Source of the DNA: Parenemella sanctibonifatiensis
Lineage (GTDB): Bacteria; Actinomycetota; Actinomycetes; Propionibacteriales; Propionibacteriaceae
Assembly: GCF_002250565.1 (NCBI RefSeq)
Contig: NZ_NMVJ01000001.1
Span: 620,001-684,000 of the forward strand
Direction of reading: 5' to 3'
Length of the DNA stretch: 64,000 nucleotides
Shown here: positions 36,385-46,225 of the stretch, piece by piece
Position numbering within the stretch: position 1 is the stretch's first letter
Layout: every line of letters starts with the position of its first letter
The notes under the pieces: model-generated
The model's input: the letters and a program-made list of their open reading frames with translations, nothing else
Told to the model about the DNA's origin: nothing
The model's database searches: none
Made by a program: the position numbers and the translations under genes

Positions 36385-37767
36385 GTGACTGTCTCAGCGT
36401 TCGAGCTGTTCAAGATTGGCATCGGCCCCTCCAGCTCCCACACCGTCGGGCCGATGCGCGCAGCGAAGCGCTTCGCCACGGCGCTGGTCGAGGACGGCAT
36501 CCTGCTCAACGTGACTCGGATCAAGGCCGAGCTCTTCGGCTCCCTGGGCGCGACCGGCTTCGGTCACGGCTCCCCCAACGCCGTGATGTGGGGGCTGGAG
36601 TACGCCGAACCCGAGACCATCGACACCCACACCGCGCCGCTGCGGGCCGAGGAGATCATCGACAGCCAGATCCTGCTGCTCGCCAACCGGCATCCGGTCC
36701 GCTTCGAGCCGCGCACGGATCTGGTGCTGCACCGCACCAAGTCGCTCGACTTCCATCCCAATGGGATGACCTTCCGTGCGTGGAATGAAGCCGGCGAGCA
36801 GATCGCCGAGCACACCTACTATTCGGTCGGCGGCGGCTTCGTGGTGGCCGACGACGGCTCCGGCGCACCCTCGGTCCAGCTGGACCCGACCCCGGTGCCG
36901 CACCCCTTCCGTACCGGCGCCGACCTGGTCGAGGTGTGCAACAGCACCGGGCTGAGCGTGGCCGAGGTGATGTGGGAGAACGAGACCGCGCGGCGACCCC
37001 GTGAGGCGGTCCGAGCCGGGCTGCTGCGGATCTGGCAGGTGATGCGTACCTGCGTGGAGGCCGGTTCCCGCACCGAAGGCGTGCTGCCCGGGGGCCTGAA
37101 GGTACGCCGCCGCGCGGCCGATCTGCACCAGCGGCTGATCGCCGCCGCAGAACCCGGCCAATTGGTCGACCCGCTCGCCGCGATGGACTGGGTCAACCTG
37201 TGGGCACTGGCGGTCAACGAGGAGAACGCCGCCGGAGGCCGAGTGGTGACCGCCCCCACCAACGGTGCCGCCGGGATCGTGCCGGCCGTGGGCCACTACG
37301 TGGCCCGGTTCGTCCCGGGCACCGATGACGACGCGATCTGTGACTACCTTCTGGTCGCCGCCGCGATCGGCGCCATCCACCAGCAGACCGGGTCGATCTC
37401 GGGTGCCGAGGTCGGCTGCCAGGGAGAGGTCGGCACCGCCTGTTCGATGGCGGCGGCCGGCATGACCGCCGTCAAGGGCGGCACTGTCGAGCAGATCTGC
37501 AATGCCGCCGAGATCGGCCTGGAGCACCACCTGGGCCTCACCTGCGACCCCGTCGGCGGCCTGGTCCAGATCCCCTGCATCGAGCGCAACGCCGTCGGAT
37601 CCATCAAGGCCATCAATGCCGCCAAGCTCGCGATGGCCGGCGACGGCACCCACAAAGTCAGCCTGGATCAAGTCATCAAGACGATGATGCAGACCGGCAA
37701 GGACATGAAGGTGAAGTACAAGGAGACCTCCCGCGGCGGCCTGGCTGTGAACATCGTCGAGTGCTGA
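36385..37767 (+). CDS. sdaA: L-serine ammonia-lyase (single-chain, iron-sulfur)
   Basis: SdaA converts L-serine to pyruvate and ammonia with a [4Fe-4S] cluster. The 460-residue single-chain enzyme begins [22 protein letters not shown] and has [38 protein letters not shown] and [16 protein letters not shown], which hold the cluster cysteines. GTG 36385 fits both the family start and a leaderless -10 (CACAAT, 6 nt away). It diverges from the B12 operon. Confidence 0.95.
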   Translation: MTVSAFELFKIGIGPSSSHTVGPMRAAKRFATALVEDGILLNVTRIKAELFGSLGATGFGHGSPNAVMWGLEYAEPETIDTHTAPLRAEEIIDSQILLLANRHPVRFEPRTDLVLHRTKSLDFHPNGMTFRAWNEAGEQIAEHTYYSVGGGFVVADDGSGAPSVQLDPTPVPHPFRTGADLVEVCNSTGLSVAEVMWENETARRPREAVRAGLLRIWQVMRTCVEAGSRTEGVLPGGLKVRRRAADLHQRLIAAAEPGQLVDPLAAMDWVNLWALAVNEENAAGGRVVTAPTNGAAGIVPAVGHYVARFVPGTDDDAICDYLLVAAAIGAIHQQTGSISGAEVGCQGEVGTACSMAAAGMTAVKGGTVEQICNAAEIGLEHHLGLTCDPVGGLVQIPCIERNAVGSIKAINAAKLAMAGDGTHKVSLDQVIKTMMQTGKDMKVKYKETSRGGLAVNIVEC

Positions 37768-37800
37768 CCCCAACCGGCCAGAAAGCGTTTGAACAAGCGG

Positions 37801-37831
37801 TTGACGAGCGACCCGCTGGTCGTGCAACAAT
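37801..37831 (+). promoter_or_regulatory. promoter of msiK
   Basis: TTGACG (37801-37806) and AACAAT (37826-37831) with a 19-nt spacer resemble a sigma-A promoter. The leader to the start codon is about 105 nt. Confidence 0.5.
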
Positions 37832-37868
37832 GCGACAAATCGCCGGCTCAGGTGCCGGCTGAACATCG

Positions 37869-37888
37869 GCCCGGAGGTCACTCCGGGC
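37869..37888 (+). promoter_or_regulatory. hairpin in the msiK leader
   Basis: GCCCGGAG, loop GTCA, CTCCGGGC: a perfect 8-bp stem in the 5' leader, 55 nt before the start codon. It could affect mRNA stability or mark a regulator site. Confidence 0.5.
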
Positions 37889-37943
37889 ACGTTTCCACTA
37901 CGGATCGTCGGGCACGTACCTGCCCGTGGAAAGGATGTGGCTC

Positions 37944-39041
<1,098 letters not shown>

Positions 39042-39065
39042 TCGCCGTCCGCGGACGCCGATGAC

Positions 39066-39104
39066 GATGGCCAGCCCCACCGGGGCTGGCCATCTGTCGT
39101 TTTC
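39066..39104 (+). terminator. intrinsic terminator of msiK
   Basis: GATGGCCAGCCCC / GGGGCTGGCCATC, a perfect 13-bp stem with a 3-nt loop, followed by TGTCGTTTT, 24 bp after the msiK stop. Confidence 0.9.
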
Positions 39105-39130
39105 AGCAGGCGTACGCGGCGCCACCTCGA

Positions 39131-39136
39131 TAGGAT
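39131..39136 (+). promoter_or_regulatory. -10 element of the DUF4032 gene (leaderless)
   Basis: TAGGAT ends 6 nt before GTG 39143. Confidence 0.6.
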
Positions 39137-39142
39137 GACCCC

Positions 39143-40528
39143 GTGCCACGTTTCCTGTCAGCGAAGCCGGATGGGCGGTTGATCCCCCTTCCGTGGGACG
39201 TTCCGCTGGCCGATTGGCCCACCGATCACCTCGTTGCTCTGCCCCGTGGTATCTCCCGCCACGTCGTCCGATTCATCAAGTTGGGCACCTCGGTGTATGC
39301 CGCCAAGGAGATCCTCGACTCGGTCGCCGTGCGCGAGTATCGGCTGCTGCAGGACCTGCACCGACTGCAGACCCCGTCGGTCGAACCGGTAGCAGTGGTC
39401 ACCTCCCGCAGGGACCGCGACGGCAATCCGCTTGACTCAGTACTCATCACCCGGCACCTGCAGTTCTCGCTGCCCTACCGCTCGCTGTTCGCACCCGGCG
39501 TACGCCAGGACACCGTCACCCGGCTGATCGACGCGCTGGTGGTGCTGCTGGCGAAGCTGCATCTGGTCGGTTTCCTGTGGGGCGACGTGTCGCTGTCCAA
39601 CAGCCTGTTTCGCCGCGACGCCAGCGAGTTCGCCGCCTATCTGGTCGACGCTGAGACTGGTGAGTTGCATCCCACCCTCAGCACCGGTCAGCGCGAACAC
39701 GACCTCGAGATCGCGCGGGTGAACCTGTTCGGCGAGTTCTCGGACCTCGAGGCCGGCGGTCTGCTCGACGAGTCGCTGGACCCGTTGGCACTGGTGCAGC
39801 TGATTGAGGCCCGCTATCGGGAACTGTGGTCCGAACTCACCGATGTGGAGGAGTTCGCCGGCTCCGAACTGCATCGGTTGGAGTCTCGCGTACGCCGCCT
39901 CAACGCGCTGGGATTCGATGTCGCCGAGCTCGACATCCGCACCACCGAGGACGGCAAGAAGATTCGGATCCAGCCCAAGGTCGTCGACGCGGGCCACCAC
40001 TCCCGGCGGCTGATGCGGCTCACCGGACTGGACGCCGAGGAGAATCAGGCGCGCCGGCTGCTCAACGACCTGGACAGCTACCGGGCCCGGACCAATCAGC
40101 GCAATGCCGATGAGGCGATCGTGGCGCACCAGTGGGTGACCCAGATCTTCGAGCCGGTGCTGGCCGCGGTACCAGAGGACCTGCGCGGCAAGCGGGATCC
40201 CGGCCAGCTCTTCCACGAAGTCTTGGAGCATCGCTGGTTCCGTTCCCAGGAGGAACATCGCGAGCTCTCGATGCTCGAGGCCACCGAGAGCTACATCGAT
40301 TTGGTGCTGCGACAGCTGCCCGACGAACGGCTCAGCCAGGATGCGTTGACCGTGGTCGGTGGCGAGGAACGTCGACTGGCCAACCCCTACGACCCGTCGA
40401 TGGGCTTCGCCGACGACCACGCCGACAAGCCCTACGACCCGTGGGAGGACGGCGAGGCGGAATCACCTCCGACACCGGCCAGCGACTTCCTCGACATCGA
40501 CGCCCTGCGCGCGAAGGCGAAGAAGTAG
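39143..40528 (+). CDS. DUF4032 domain protein (kinase-like fold)
   Basis: A 461-residue cytoplasmic protein of the actinobacterial DUF4032 family. The N-terminal half resembles lipopolysaccharide kinase-like folds, with VYAAKEI (possible ATP lysine), the catalytic-loop-like FLWGDVSLSNSLF and LVDAETGEL (DxE/DFG-like). The C-terminal half is helical and charged. The true substrate is unknown. The GTG start is set by a TAGGAT -10 six bases upstream. Confidence 0.85.
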   Translation: MPRFLSAKPDGRLIPLPWDVPLADWPTDHLVALPRGISRHVVRFIKLGTSVYAAKEILDSVAVREYRLLQDLHRLQTPSVEPVAVVTSRRDRDGNPLDSVLITRHLQFSLPYRSLFAPGVRQDTVTRLIDALVVLLAKLHLVGFLWGDVSLSNSLFRRDASEFAAYLVDAETGELHPTLSTGQREHDLEIARVNLFGEFSDLEAGGLLDESLDPLALVQLIEARYRELWSELTDVEEFAGSELHRLESRVRRLNALGFDVAELDIRTTEDGKKIRIQPKVVDAGHHSRRLMRLTGLDAEENQARRLLNDLDSYRARTNQRNADEAIVAHQWVTQIFEPVLAAVPEDLRGKRDPGQLFHEVLEHRWFRSQEEHRELSMLEATESYIDLVLRQLPDERLSQDALTVVGGEERRLANPYDPSMGFADDHADKPYDPWEDGEAESPPTPASDFLDIDALRAKAKK

Positions 40529-40534
40529 GGCGTT

Positions 40535-41183
40535 TCAGTCGACGGTGATGGTGATCCGGGCGGGCTCCGAGGTCCCCACCGGCACACTCACCACGATCCT
40601 GGCCTGATTCAGGGGGGCCGCACCGTCCTTGGCGTACGGATTGTGCGGCCGGACTGGCCACTCGAGGATCGCCTGCTCCGGCAGTTCGAGGCGCCAGCCG
40701 GCGTGGCTGAAGCGGCCGCCGTGCTCGGCGCCGGTGAGCCGGATCGGCGTCTCCCCCAGCACCCCGTGGTGCTCGCCGGCCTGCCACTCCTTGCCGACCT
40801 GAGCGACGAAGGCGGCATGGGCCGCGACCGGCGCGTCAGTTTCGCGATCGACCCGGTACGCCAGCAGTGCCCGTTCACCGTCCAGCTCCACTCTGACCTG
40901 ACACGGCACCTCCCCGTAGACCAGATCGACGCCCCAGCCGTCCGTGCTCAGGGATGCCGTCGTCGGCAGGTGCTCGAGGCCGTCCGGTGCGGTGAAGTCG
41001 GGTTCCTCCTCGCCACGATGCTGCAGCAGCTGCGGGTCACCCACGGTGAACGTCGACCAGCGGGGCTGCAGCCGGGTGTTGCTCCCGCTCAGCACCAGTC
41101 CCACCCGGTCGTGGAAGACCGACAGGTGGGCCTGGCGGTCCTGGATCCAGCGCGCTTCCGGCGGAGCGCAGTGGTAGGTGTAC
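40535..41183 (-). pseudogene. C-terminal fragment of a predicted carbohydrate-active enzyme, split by a transposon
   Basis: About 216 codons of beta-rich sequence (VGLVLSGSNTRLQPRWSTFTV; GVDLVYGEVPCQVRVELDG) running to the original stop at 40535. It is the downstream part of the gene whose upstream part is at 45140-46201. Joined at the shared GTAC the frame is continuous (AYLY + TYHCAPPEAR). In its present state an open frame continues 22 codons into the transposon and could start there, but without its N-terminal catalytic region. Confidence 0.85.
41180..41183 (+). repeat. target site duplication GTAC, left copy
   Basis: GTAC flanks the transposon here and again at 45143-45146. The site is palindromic. 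Confidence 0.8.
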
Positions 41184-41203
41184 TGACCGGACACGTTGGT
41201 TGA
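41184..41203 (+). repeat. left terminal inverted repeat
   Basis: 20 bp beginning TGACCGGACACGTTG, with one mismatch to the right end. Confidence 0.9.
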
Positions 41204-41237
41204 GGAGCGAAACGCGATTCGGTCTCGTCGTGCGGGA

Positions 41238-41265
41238 GAACTCCTCACCGTCGGACGAGGAGTTC
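41238..41265 (-). terminator. hairpin at the tetR stop
   Basis: GAACTCCTC (41238-41246) and GAGGAGTTC (41257-41265) form a perfect 9-bp stem spanning the tetR stop codon. It is a possible terminator between tetR and the transposon end, but without a clear T-run. Confidence 0.45.
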
Positions 41266-41811
41266 CTGTGATGCGGCGCAGGCTTGGGTGAACACCTTCG
41301 GGTCTCCTTGGATTGACGCGCTGACCTGTGCGCCTTCATAGAGCAGGTGCAGCAGGGTCCCCGTGTTCTGGTCGCCACTAGCAATCTGCGTAAATAAGGC
41401 CAGCATCCAGGCCTTCTCCGCCCGGATGAAATCGGCGGCCTCATGGTCGCTAGCGCCGATCTCGGCCCATGCGTTGACGAAAGCGCAACCACGGGGGGTG
41501 CCGGTCGCCCACTGGGCAGTGTGCCGGTAGACGACGTCCAGGCCTTCGGCTGGGGATGCGCCGGTCAACGCTTCCAGGAGTTCGCCCTGCCAGGCGTGCG
41601 CGCGTTGTTGCAGGTAGCAGGCCACCAACCGATCCTTGGATCCGTAGCGCTGGTACAAGGTCCTCTTTGTGGTTCCTGCACGCTCGACGATGCTGTCGAC
41701 ACCGGTGGCTGTGATCCCGCGGTCACGGAAGAGCTCGGCAGCAGCATCGAGGATGCTATGACCGACCGGTGTGGTGTCGACAGGCTCGAAGACCTCAAGG
41801 TCAATGTCCAT
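41245..41811 (-). CDS. TetR/AcrR family regulator (transposon cargo)
   Basis: A 188-residue TetR-type repressor with an N-terminal helix-turn-helix: ILDAAAELFRDRGITATGVDSIVERAGTTKRTLYQRYGSKDRLV. The C-terminal domain is helical and would bind a ligand. It diverges from the EamA exporter gene with a palindrome ACCGACCGGT between them, the usual layout of a drug-responsive repressor/exporter pair. The ligand is unknown. Confidence 0.92.
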   Translation of the reverse strand: MDIDLEVFEPVDTTPVGHSILDAAAELFRDRGITATGVDSIVERAGTTKRTLYQRYGSKDRLVACYLQQRAHAWQGELLEALTGASPAEGLDVVYRHTAQWATGTPRGCAFVNAWAEIGASDHEAADFIRAEKAWMLALFTQIASGDQNTGTLLHLLYEGAQVSASIQGDPKVFTQACAASQELLVRR

Positions 41812-41851
41812 GGTCTCGTCCCCTCAGCTGGCTTGAGTGCACTGACAGTAT

Positions 41852-41861
41852 ACCGACCGGT
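41852..41861. promoter_or_regulatory. TetR-type operator
   Basis: ACCGACCGGT is a palindrome with a 2-nt centre, located between tetR and the exporter gene and just upstream of the exporter start. A second copy of CCGACCGGTGTG lies inside the tetR 5' end near 41762. Confidence 0.55.
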
Positions 41862-41877
41862 GTGTTTATCTAATCGG

Positions 41878-42762
41878 ATGCGATGGGTCATGTGTGTGGC
41901 GTTCGTGGTGGCGTGGAGTTCCGGGTTCGTCGGGGCGACGCTGGCGGACCGGATAGGTGTGGGGACGTGGCCCCTGCTGGCGTGGCGTTATCTGGTGACT
42001 GCCCTTGTTCTGCTCGTCGGGTGTTTGCTGGTTCCTTCGCTGCGTCATTCTTTCCGCGCGTTGAGTCGACGCGAGTTGTGGCAGCAGGTCGTCCTGGCCG
42101 TCCTGTCTCACGTGGTCTTTCTGGGCGGTGTCTTCCTATCCGCTGGGCAGGGGCTGGATGCCGGCTTGTCTGCGCTGGTGTGTGCACTTCAGCCGCTGAT
42201 CGTGACCGCGGCGGGACGGATCATCTTCGGCGATCGGGTCCGCATCCTCCAGTGGTTTGGCCTGCTCATCGCCCTGGGCGGCGTCAGCCTGAGCGTGGGA
42301 GGCATCAGCACGGCAGGGGCGGGAAGCGTGGGCCTGGTGGCGATGAGCCTGCTGGGGCTGTCCATGGCTTCCCTACTGGAACGCTCGTGGAAGCCCCAGG
42401 TGCCAGTGGTGATCAGTCTGACCGTGCAGGTGAGCGTGGCCGCCGTGATCTTCAGCGGCGCCGCCCTCCTGACCGACGGGCTTCGTCTCCAGGTCACGGG
42501 GACACTGGTGCTGGCGATCAGCTGGCTGGTGCTCTTGTCCGGCCTCGGTGGCTACGCCACGTTCATCTGGTGCCTCCGCCAGGTGGGAGCCACCACGACC
42601 AGCACTCTGCTCTACCTGACTGCGCCCGTAACGATGCTGTGGGCGTGGTCCATATTCGGCCAGCAACCCTCGACCCTGCAATGGATCGGGCTCGCGGTCG
42701 TCCTGAGCGGCGTCGGCCTCGCGGCCAGACGCACCAACCGCCGTGAGCAAGACACGGCCTGA
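41878..42762 (+). CDS. EamA family (DMT) exporter (transposon cargo)
   Basis: A 294-residue protein with about ten hydrophobic segments in two homologous halves, the drug/metabolite transporter layout. The first EamA half starts VAFVVAWSSGFVGATLADR and contains LLAWRYLVTALVLL; the second has LLYLTAPVTMLWAWSIFGQQPS. The ATG at 41878 fits the family start; an open frame extending back to 41443 is antisense to tetR and is not coding. Probably exports a small metabolite or toxic compound under TetR control. Confidence 0.88.
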   Translation: MRWVMCVAFVVAWSSGFVGATLADRIGVGTWPLLAWRYLVTALVLLVGCLLVPSLRHSFRALSRRELWQQVVLAVLSHVVFLGGVFLSAGQGLDAGLSALVCALQPLIVTAAGRIIFGDRVRILQWFGLLIALGGVSLSVGGISTAGAGSVGLVAMSLLGLSMASLLERSWKPQVPVVISLTVQVSVAAVIFSGAALLTDGLRLQVTGTLVLAISWLVLLSGLGGYATFIWCLRQVGATTTSTLLYLTAPVTMLWAWSIFGQQPSTLQWIGLAVVLSGVGLAARRTNRREQDTA

Positions 42763-42830
42763 CCACGGGCTCCAAACCGGGCGGACTCGGTACACCTCGA
42801 CACCTCGTCAACACCAGGAACAAGTCTTCG

Positions 42831-43817
42831 ATGACCCACACGAATGCAGCTCTCACCCCCCGGCACCGACTGATCGTCGCTCGTCTGGTCGTTGACGAGG
42901 GCTGGCCGATCAGTGAAGTGGCCGCCCGCTTCCAGGTCTCCTGGCCGACCGTGAAGCGCTGGGCCGACCGCTACCGAGCCGGCCAGTCGATGCAGGACCG
43001 TTCCTCACGGCCCCACCGGTCGCCGAACAAGACCAGCCACAGCACCACGAAGCGCTGCATCCAGCTCCGGCTGCGCCTGCGCGAAGGCCCGGTCCAGTTG
43101 GCCTGTCGACTGGGGATCGCCCCGTCCACTGTCCACCGGATCTTGGCCGACGCCCGCCTGAACCGGCTCTCGCACGTCGACCGCGCCACCGGAGAGCCCG
43201 TCCGCCGCTACGAGCACGACCACCCCGGCGCGATGCTGCACGTCGACGTGAAGAAGCTCGGCAACATCCCCGACGGCGGCGGCTGGCGCTACGTCGGCCG
43301 ACCACAAGGCGTCCGCAACCGAGCCGCCACACCGGACAAGCCGCGCAACAAGTGGCGGGACCCGTTGATGGGCAAGGCCTACGTCCACACGGTCATCGAC
43401 GACCACTCCCGGGTGGCCTACGCCGAGATCCACGACGACGAGACCGCCCTCACCGCCACCGCCGTCCTCGTTCGGGCCGTTGAATGGTTCAACCAGCGTG
43501 GCGTCACCGTTGAGCGGGTCCTGTCGGACAATGGAAGCGCCTACCGCTCACACCTGTGGCGAGACACCTGCGCCGAACTGGGCATCGGGCACAAGCGCAC
43601 CAGGCCGTATCGGCCGCAGACCAACGGGAAGATTGAGCGCTTCCACCGCACCCTGGCCGACGGCTGGGCCTACGCCCGCTGCTACACCTCCGAGACGGAA
43701 CGCCGCGGGGAACTCGAAGGCTGGCTGCACTACTACAACCACCACAGGCCCCACACCGCCTGCGGCAACCAGCCGCCGTTCTCGCGCTTGACCGGCACCC
43801 AGGTGCAGCGAACCTAG
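42831..43817 (+). CDS. IS481-family transposase
   Basis: A 328-residue full-length DDE transposase. N-terminal helix-turn-helix (PISEVAARFQVSWPTVKRWADRY), second HTH_29-like region (RLGIAPSTVHRILADARL), then an rve integrase core with D139 (HVDVKKLG), D233 (LSDNGSAYRS) and E269 (NGKIERFHRTL), spaced D-35-E. No frameshift or missing residue, so it should be active. Its stop overlaps the stop of the convergent AlbA_2 gene in a CTAG. Confidence 0.95.
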   Translation: MTHTNAALTPRHRLIVARLVVDEGWPISEVAARFQVSWPTVKRWADRYRAGQSMQDRSSRPHRSPNKTSHSTTKRCIQLRLRLREGPVQLACRLGIAPSTVHRILADARLNRLSHVDRATGEPVRRYEHDHPGAMLHVDVKKLGNIPDGGGWRYVGRPQGVRNRAATPDKPRNKWRDPLMGKAYVHTVIDDHSRVAYAEIHDDETALTATAVLVRAVEWFNQRGVTVERVLSDNGSAYRSHLWRDTCAELGIGHKRTRPYRPQTNGKIERFHRTLADGWAYARCYTSETERRGELEGWLHYYNHHRPHTACGNQPPFSRLTGTQVQRT

Positions 43818-45016
43818 TTGGCGATCTGGTCGACCGTTTGGGACTCGATCCCGAGTCCCCGATAGAGCCCCTTCAGGAGGCCTTGGGCTTGTTCGAGCGG
43901 CCTGGTGTCCACGCCCTGGACCACCGTGGTCTTGATGTATTCGTCCGCTGTGAAAGTGGGCATTTGATTGAAGACGTCGTTGTTGTTGTAGATGGTCCCG
44001 CGAGTCTTGGTCACCCGAAGACCGATCCGCCATGGCCCGGTGTATCCCCAAGTCAGTGACCGGCTTTCGATCAACTGCAGGGTCTGCACTGCCAGTGCTG
44101 AGATGAGCCCAACGAACAGGAACTTCGCCGGTCTTCCTGGCTGGGTCTCGTACTCCGCGGTCCCACCGCCGGACACCACCTCGATGGAGCTGTCGTCCTT
44201 CAACAAGACGTGGCAGAGCCCACGCTCGTACTGGCTTCGTACAGGATCGCCATGCGCGGGGATCGACGCATACGCCTCACCCTTGGGGTCGAAGGCCCGA
44301 TACGTGCAGTCCGGCACCGTTCCGGGCCAGCCACTCGGCCGGATCCCTTGGCGCAGAGCGGCCGAGCCCTGAGGCTCCTCGCTCCGCACCACCGGCACAC
44401 AGGGTTCGGCCACAAGGTAGATGTGTCCGTTGCCAGTGGGGTGACCCTCGATGTAGTCAACCAGCGGGTCACGAGCCTCCATCCCTGTCAGGCGGGAGAG
44501 GAACGCGTCCTCGCCCCGATCACGCTGCAGCAAGAGCCGACGCACCTCTGCATCGTCGAGCTTTCGCTTGCCGTTGCTGCTCCGGCCCCAATAGCTGCCG
44601 TCGACCATGTGGGGAGCCAAGGGTGATGGGGGAACCTGGACGACCAGGACCGCCCGGGCGTCATCGTCGGGATGGACCAGTGCAGGCTGGATGGTGGGCG
44701 AAAGCGGTGGGTGGATCCGAGTCGCGGACACTTGGGCAATCCGGTCGGCGAGTCCGGCAGTGTCACAGCCGACGACCTCGAAGTCTCTGTCGCGCACCCC
44801 GTAGATGAGTAGCCCTCCGTCGACGCTGAGCGAGGCAAGGTCGCGGGCCATCTCCAGATTGGCATCCTTCTTCGCAGTTCCGGCCGGGGTCGCCATCTCC
44901 TTCAACTCGCACCAGACCGACTCCTCGAGAAGACCGCCCGCGGCTGCTTCAACGAGTTCCGACCAGGTAGAGAAGGAGACCACACCCATCGCAGGGCCGA
45001 GGTACTGCTGAGCCAT
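43814..45016 (-). CDS. AlbA_2 (Schlafen-like) domain protein (transposon cargo)
   Basis: A 400-residue protein whose N-terminal region matches the AlbA_2/Schlafen putative DNA-binding domain (WCELKEMATP ... ANLEMARDLASLSVDGGLLIYGVRD, and later ILVVQVPPSP-like strand and SYWGRSSNGKRKLDDAEVRRLL). The C-terminal 200 residues are not recognised. ATG 45016 has GGAG upstream at good spacing; an alternative TTG at 45046 adds ten residues. AlbA_2 proteins include nucleic acid-acting regulators and some anti-phage proteins, so a defence or element-maintenance role is possible. Confidence 0.75.
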   Translation of the reverse strand: MAQQYLGPAMGVVSFSTWSELVEAAAGGLLEESVWCELKEMATPAGTAKKDANLEMARDLASLSVDGGLLIYGVRDRDFEVVGCDTAGLADRIAQVSATRIHPPLSPTIQPALVHPDDDARAVLVVQVPPSPLAPHMVDGSYWGRSSNGKRKLDDAEVRRLLLQRDRGEDAFLSRLTGMEARDPLVDYIEGHPTGNGHIYLVAEPCVPVVRSEEPQGSAALRQGIRPSGWPGTVPDCTYRAFDPKGEAYASIPAHGDPVRSQYERGLCHVLLKDDSSIEVVSGGGTAEYETQPGRPAKFLFVGLISALAVQTLQLIESRSLTWGYTGPWRIGLRVTKTRGTIYNNNDVFNQMPTFTADEYIKTTVVQGVDTRPLEQAQGLLKGLYRGLGIESQTVDQIAN

Positions 45017-45122
45017 GCCTGCTCCAATCGCCGCTGACAAGGTCAAGATACCCGGCTGACCAGACGGAGCCAGAAGACATCCTCAGAGATTGAGGCGGAG
45101 CCGGCTCTCCGCGATCTGACAA

Positions 45123-45142
45123 TCAATCAACGTGTCCGGTCA
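45123..45142 (-). repeat. right terminal inverted repeat
   Basis: Read on the minus strand it begins TGACCGGACACGTTGATTGA, 19 of 20 identical to the left end. Confidence 0.9.
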
Positions 45143-46201
45143 GTACAGGTAGGCCGACAACACCACGAACCAGGGCTCGGCCCGCTCCACCCGGGCCATC
45201 CCGTCGCTGGCGAGGAAGCTGTGGTGCGGCAGCAGCGCTGCCGGCTGCTCGATCGGCCCGGAGGCACCCTGTCCGATCAGCACCGCCAGCGCATCCGCCC
45301 GGGCGGCGGGGCTGCCAGCGACCTCCTTCGTCGGCCCGAAGCGCTGCAGCCAGGCCAGCAGCCCTCGGCCCAGCTCGGAGAAGGTGAAACCCACGCTGCT
45401 CTGTGCCGGGGCATGCCGATAGAGATTCCGTTCGTCGACGGTCTCGACCAGCGTCCCGTCGGGATAGGTCAGATTCGCATGGAACTCGGCGGCGGCTTGC
45501 AGCGCGGGCAGCACATCGGGGTCGCCAGACATCGCGTAGTAGCTGCCCAGCGCGTCCACATAGACGAGGTTGTACGCCACCACCGGCCCCTGGTGTTCAC
45601 TCCAGTAGCCGCCAGACTGCTGCGCGTCGGTGACCCGATGCAGGAAGTCGACCGCCACCTGCGCCCAATCGGGACGGTCCAGCACCTGGGAGGCCCGGAA
45701 AACCGCCATCGCGTGGTGGGCCGGAATGTTGTGGATCCGGCCCTGCAACTCGGTGGCGATGATGCCCTCCACCGCTCGGATCAACGCGGCATCCCACGCC
45801 TCCCGCCGCTCGGCTGGCATGGCGTCGCGGACCAGACCCCAGGCCCGGATCCAACGGGAGTACGTCCAGGGCATGTGGATCCAGCCCCAGGTGGAGTTGT
45901 CCTTCTTGCGAAATTCGAACTTGCCGTCGGAGTCGGCGACCTCCAGCAGCGCATCGCCGGCCGCCACGATGGCGGTCAGGATGTCGTCTCGGTGGTGGAA
46001 CGGGTTGGTCACCCCGGCCGGCTCACCGGCCCAGGCCACCGCCAGGGCGTACATCACGTTCTGGTCGGCGACGATGAAAGGTTCGGTGCCGAACCGGCCC
46101 GTCTGCGGATCCTGGTCGGCCAGGATCCGCGGGACCAGGTCGAGGAACTCGGACCACAGCTGTGTGGTGTGCCACCCATCGGTGGGCGTGTTCGTGCTCA
46201 T
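45140..46201 (-). pseudogene. N-terminal fragment of a predicted (alpha/alpha)6-type carbohydrate-active enzyme, split by a transposon
   Basis: 353 codons from ATG 46201 to a stop supplied by the transposon end (TGA inside TGACCGG). The helical, aromatic-rich sequence (GWIHMPWTYSRWIRAWGLV; IHNIPAHHAMAVFRASQVL; GYWSEHQGPVVAYNLVYVDALGSYYA) resembles alginate-lyase/heparinase or unsaturated-glycan hydrolase barrels. The C-terminal part is at 40535-41183; the intact product would be about 565 residues. A TAGGCT -10 lies 6 nt before the start. The fragment holds a near-complete barrel, so partial function cannot be ruled out. Confidence 0.85.
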
Positions 46202-46207
46202 GCAACC

Positions 46208-46213
46208 AGCCTA
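46208..46213 (-). promoter_or_regulatory. -10 element of the split enzyme gene (leaderless)
   Basis: TAGGCT ends 6 nt before ATG 46201. Confidence 0.6.
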
Positions 46214-46225
46214 GGGCCGCCGCGA

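Larger units (their letters stand above)
41184..45142. mobile_element. 3,959-bp IS481-type transposon with passenger genes
   Basis: The element is bounded by inverted repeats TGACCGGACACGTTGGTTGA (41184-41203) and its partner at 45123-45142 (19 of 20 identical), with GTAC duplicated outside both ends. Cargo in order: tetR (-), EamA exporter (+), IS481-type transposase (+), AlbA_2 protein (-). It interrupts a gene whose frame is restored on removal. Lower G+C than the surroundings by eye, and I saw none of the GTACGC words that are frequent elsewhere in the window, both pointing to a foreign origin. Confidence 0.92.
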
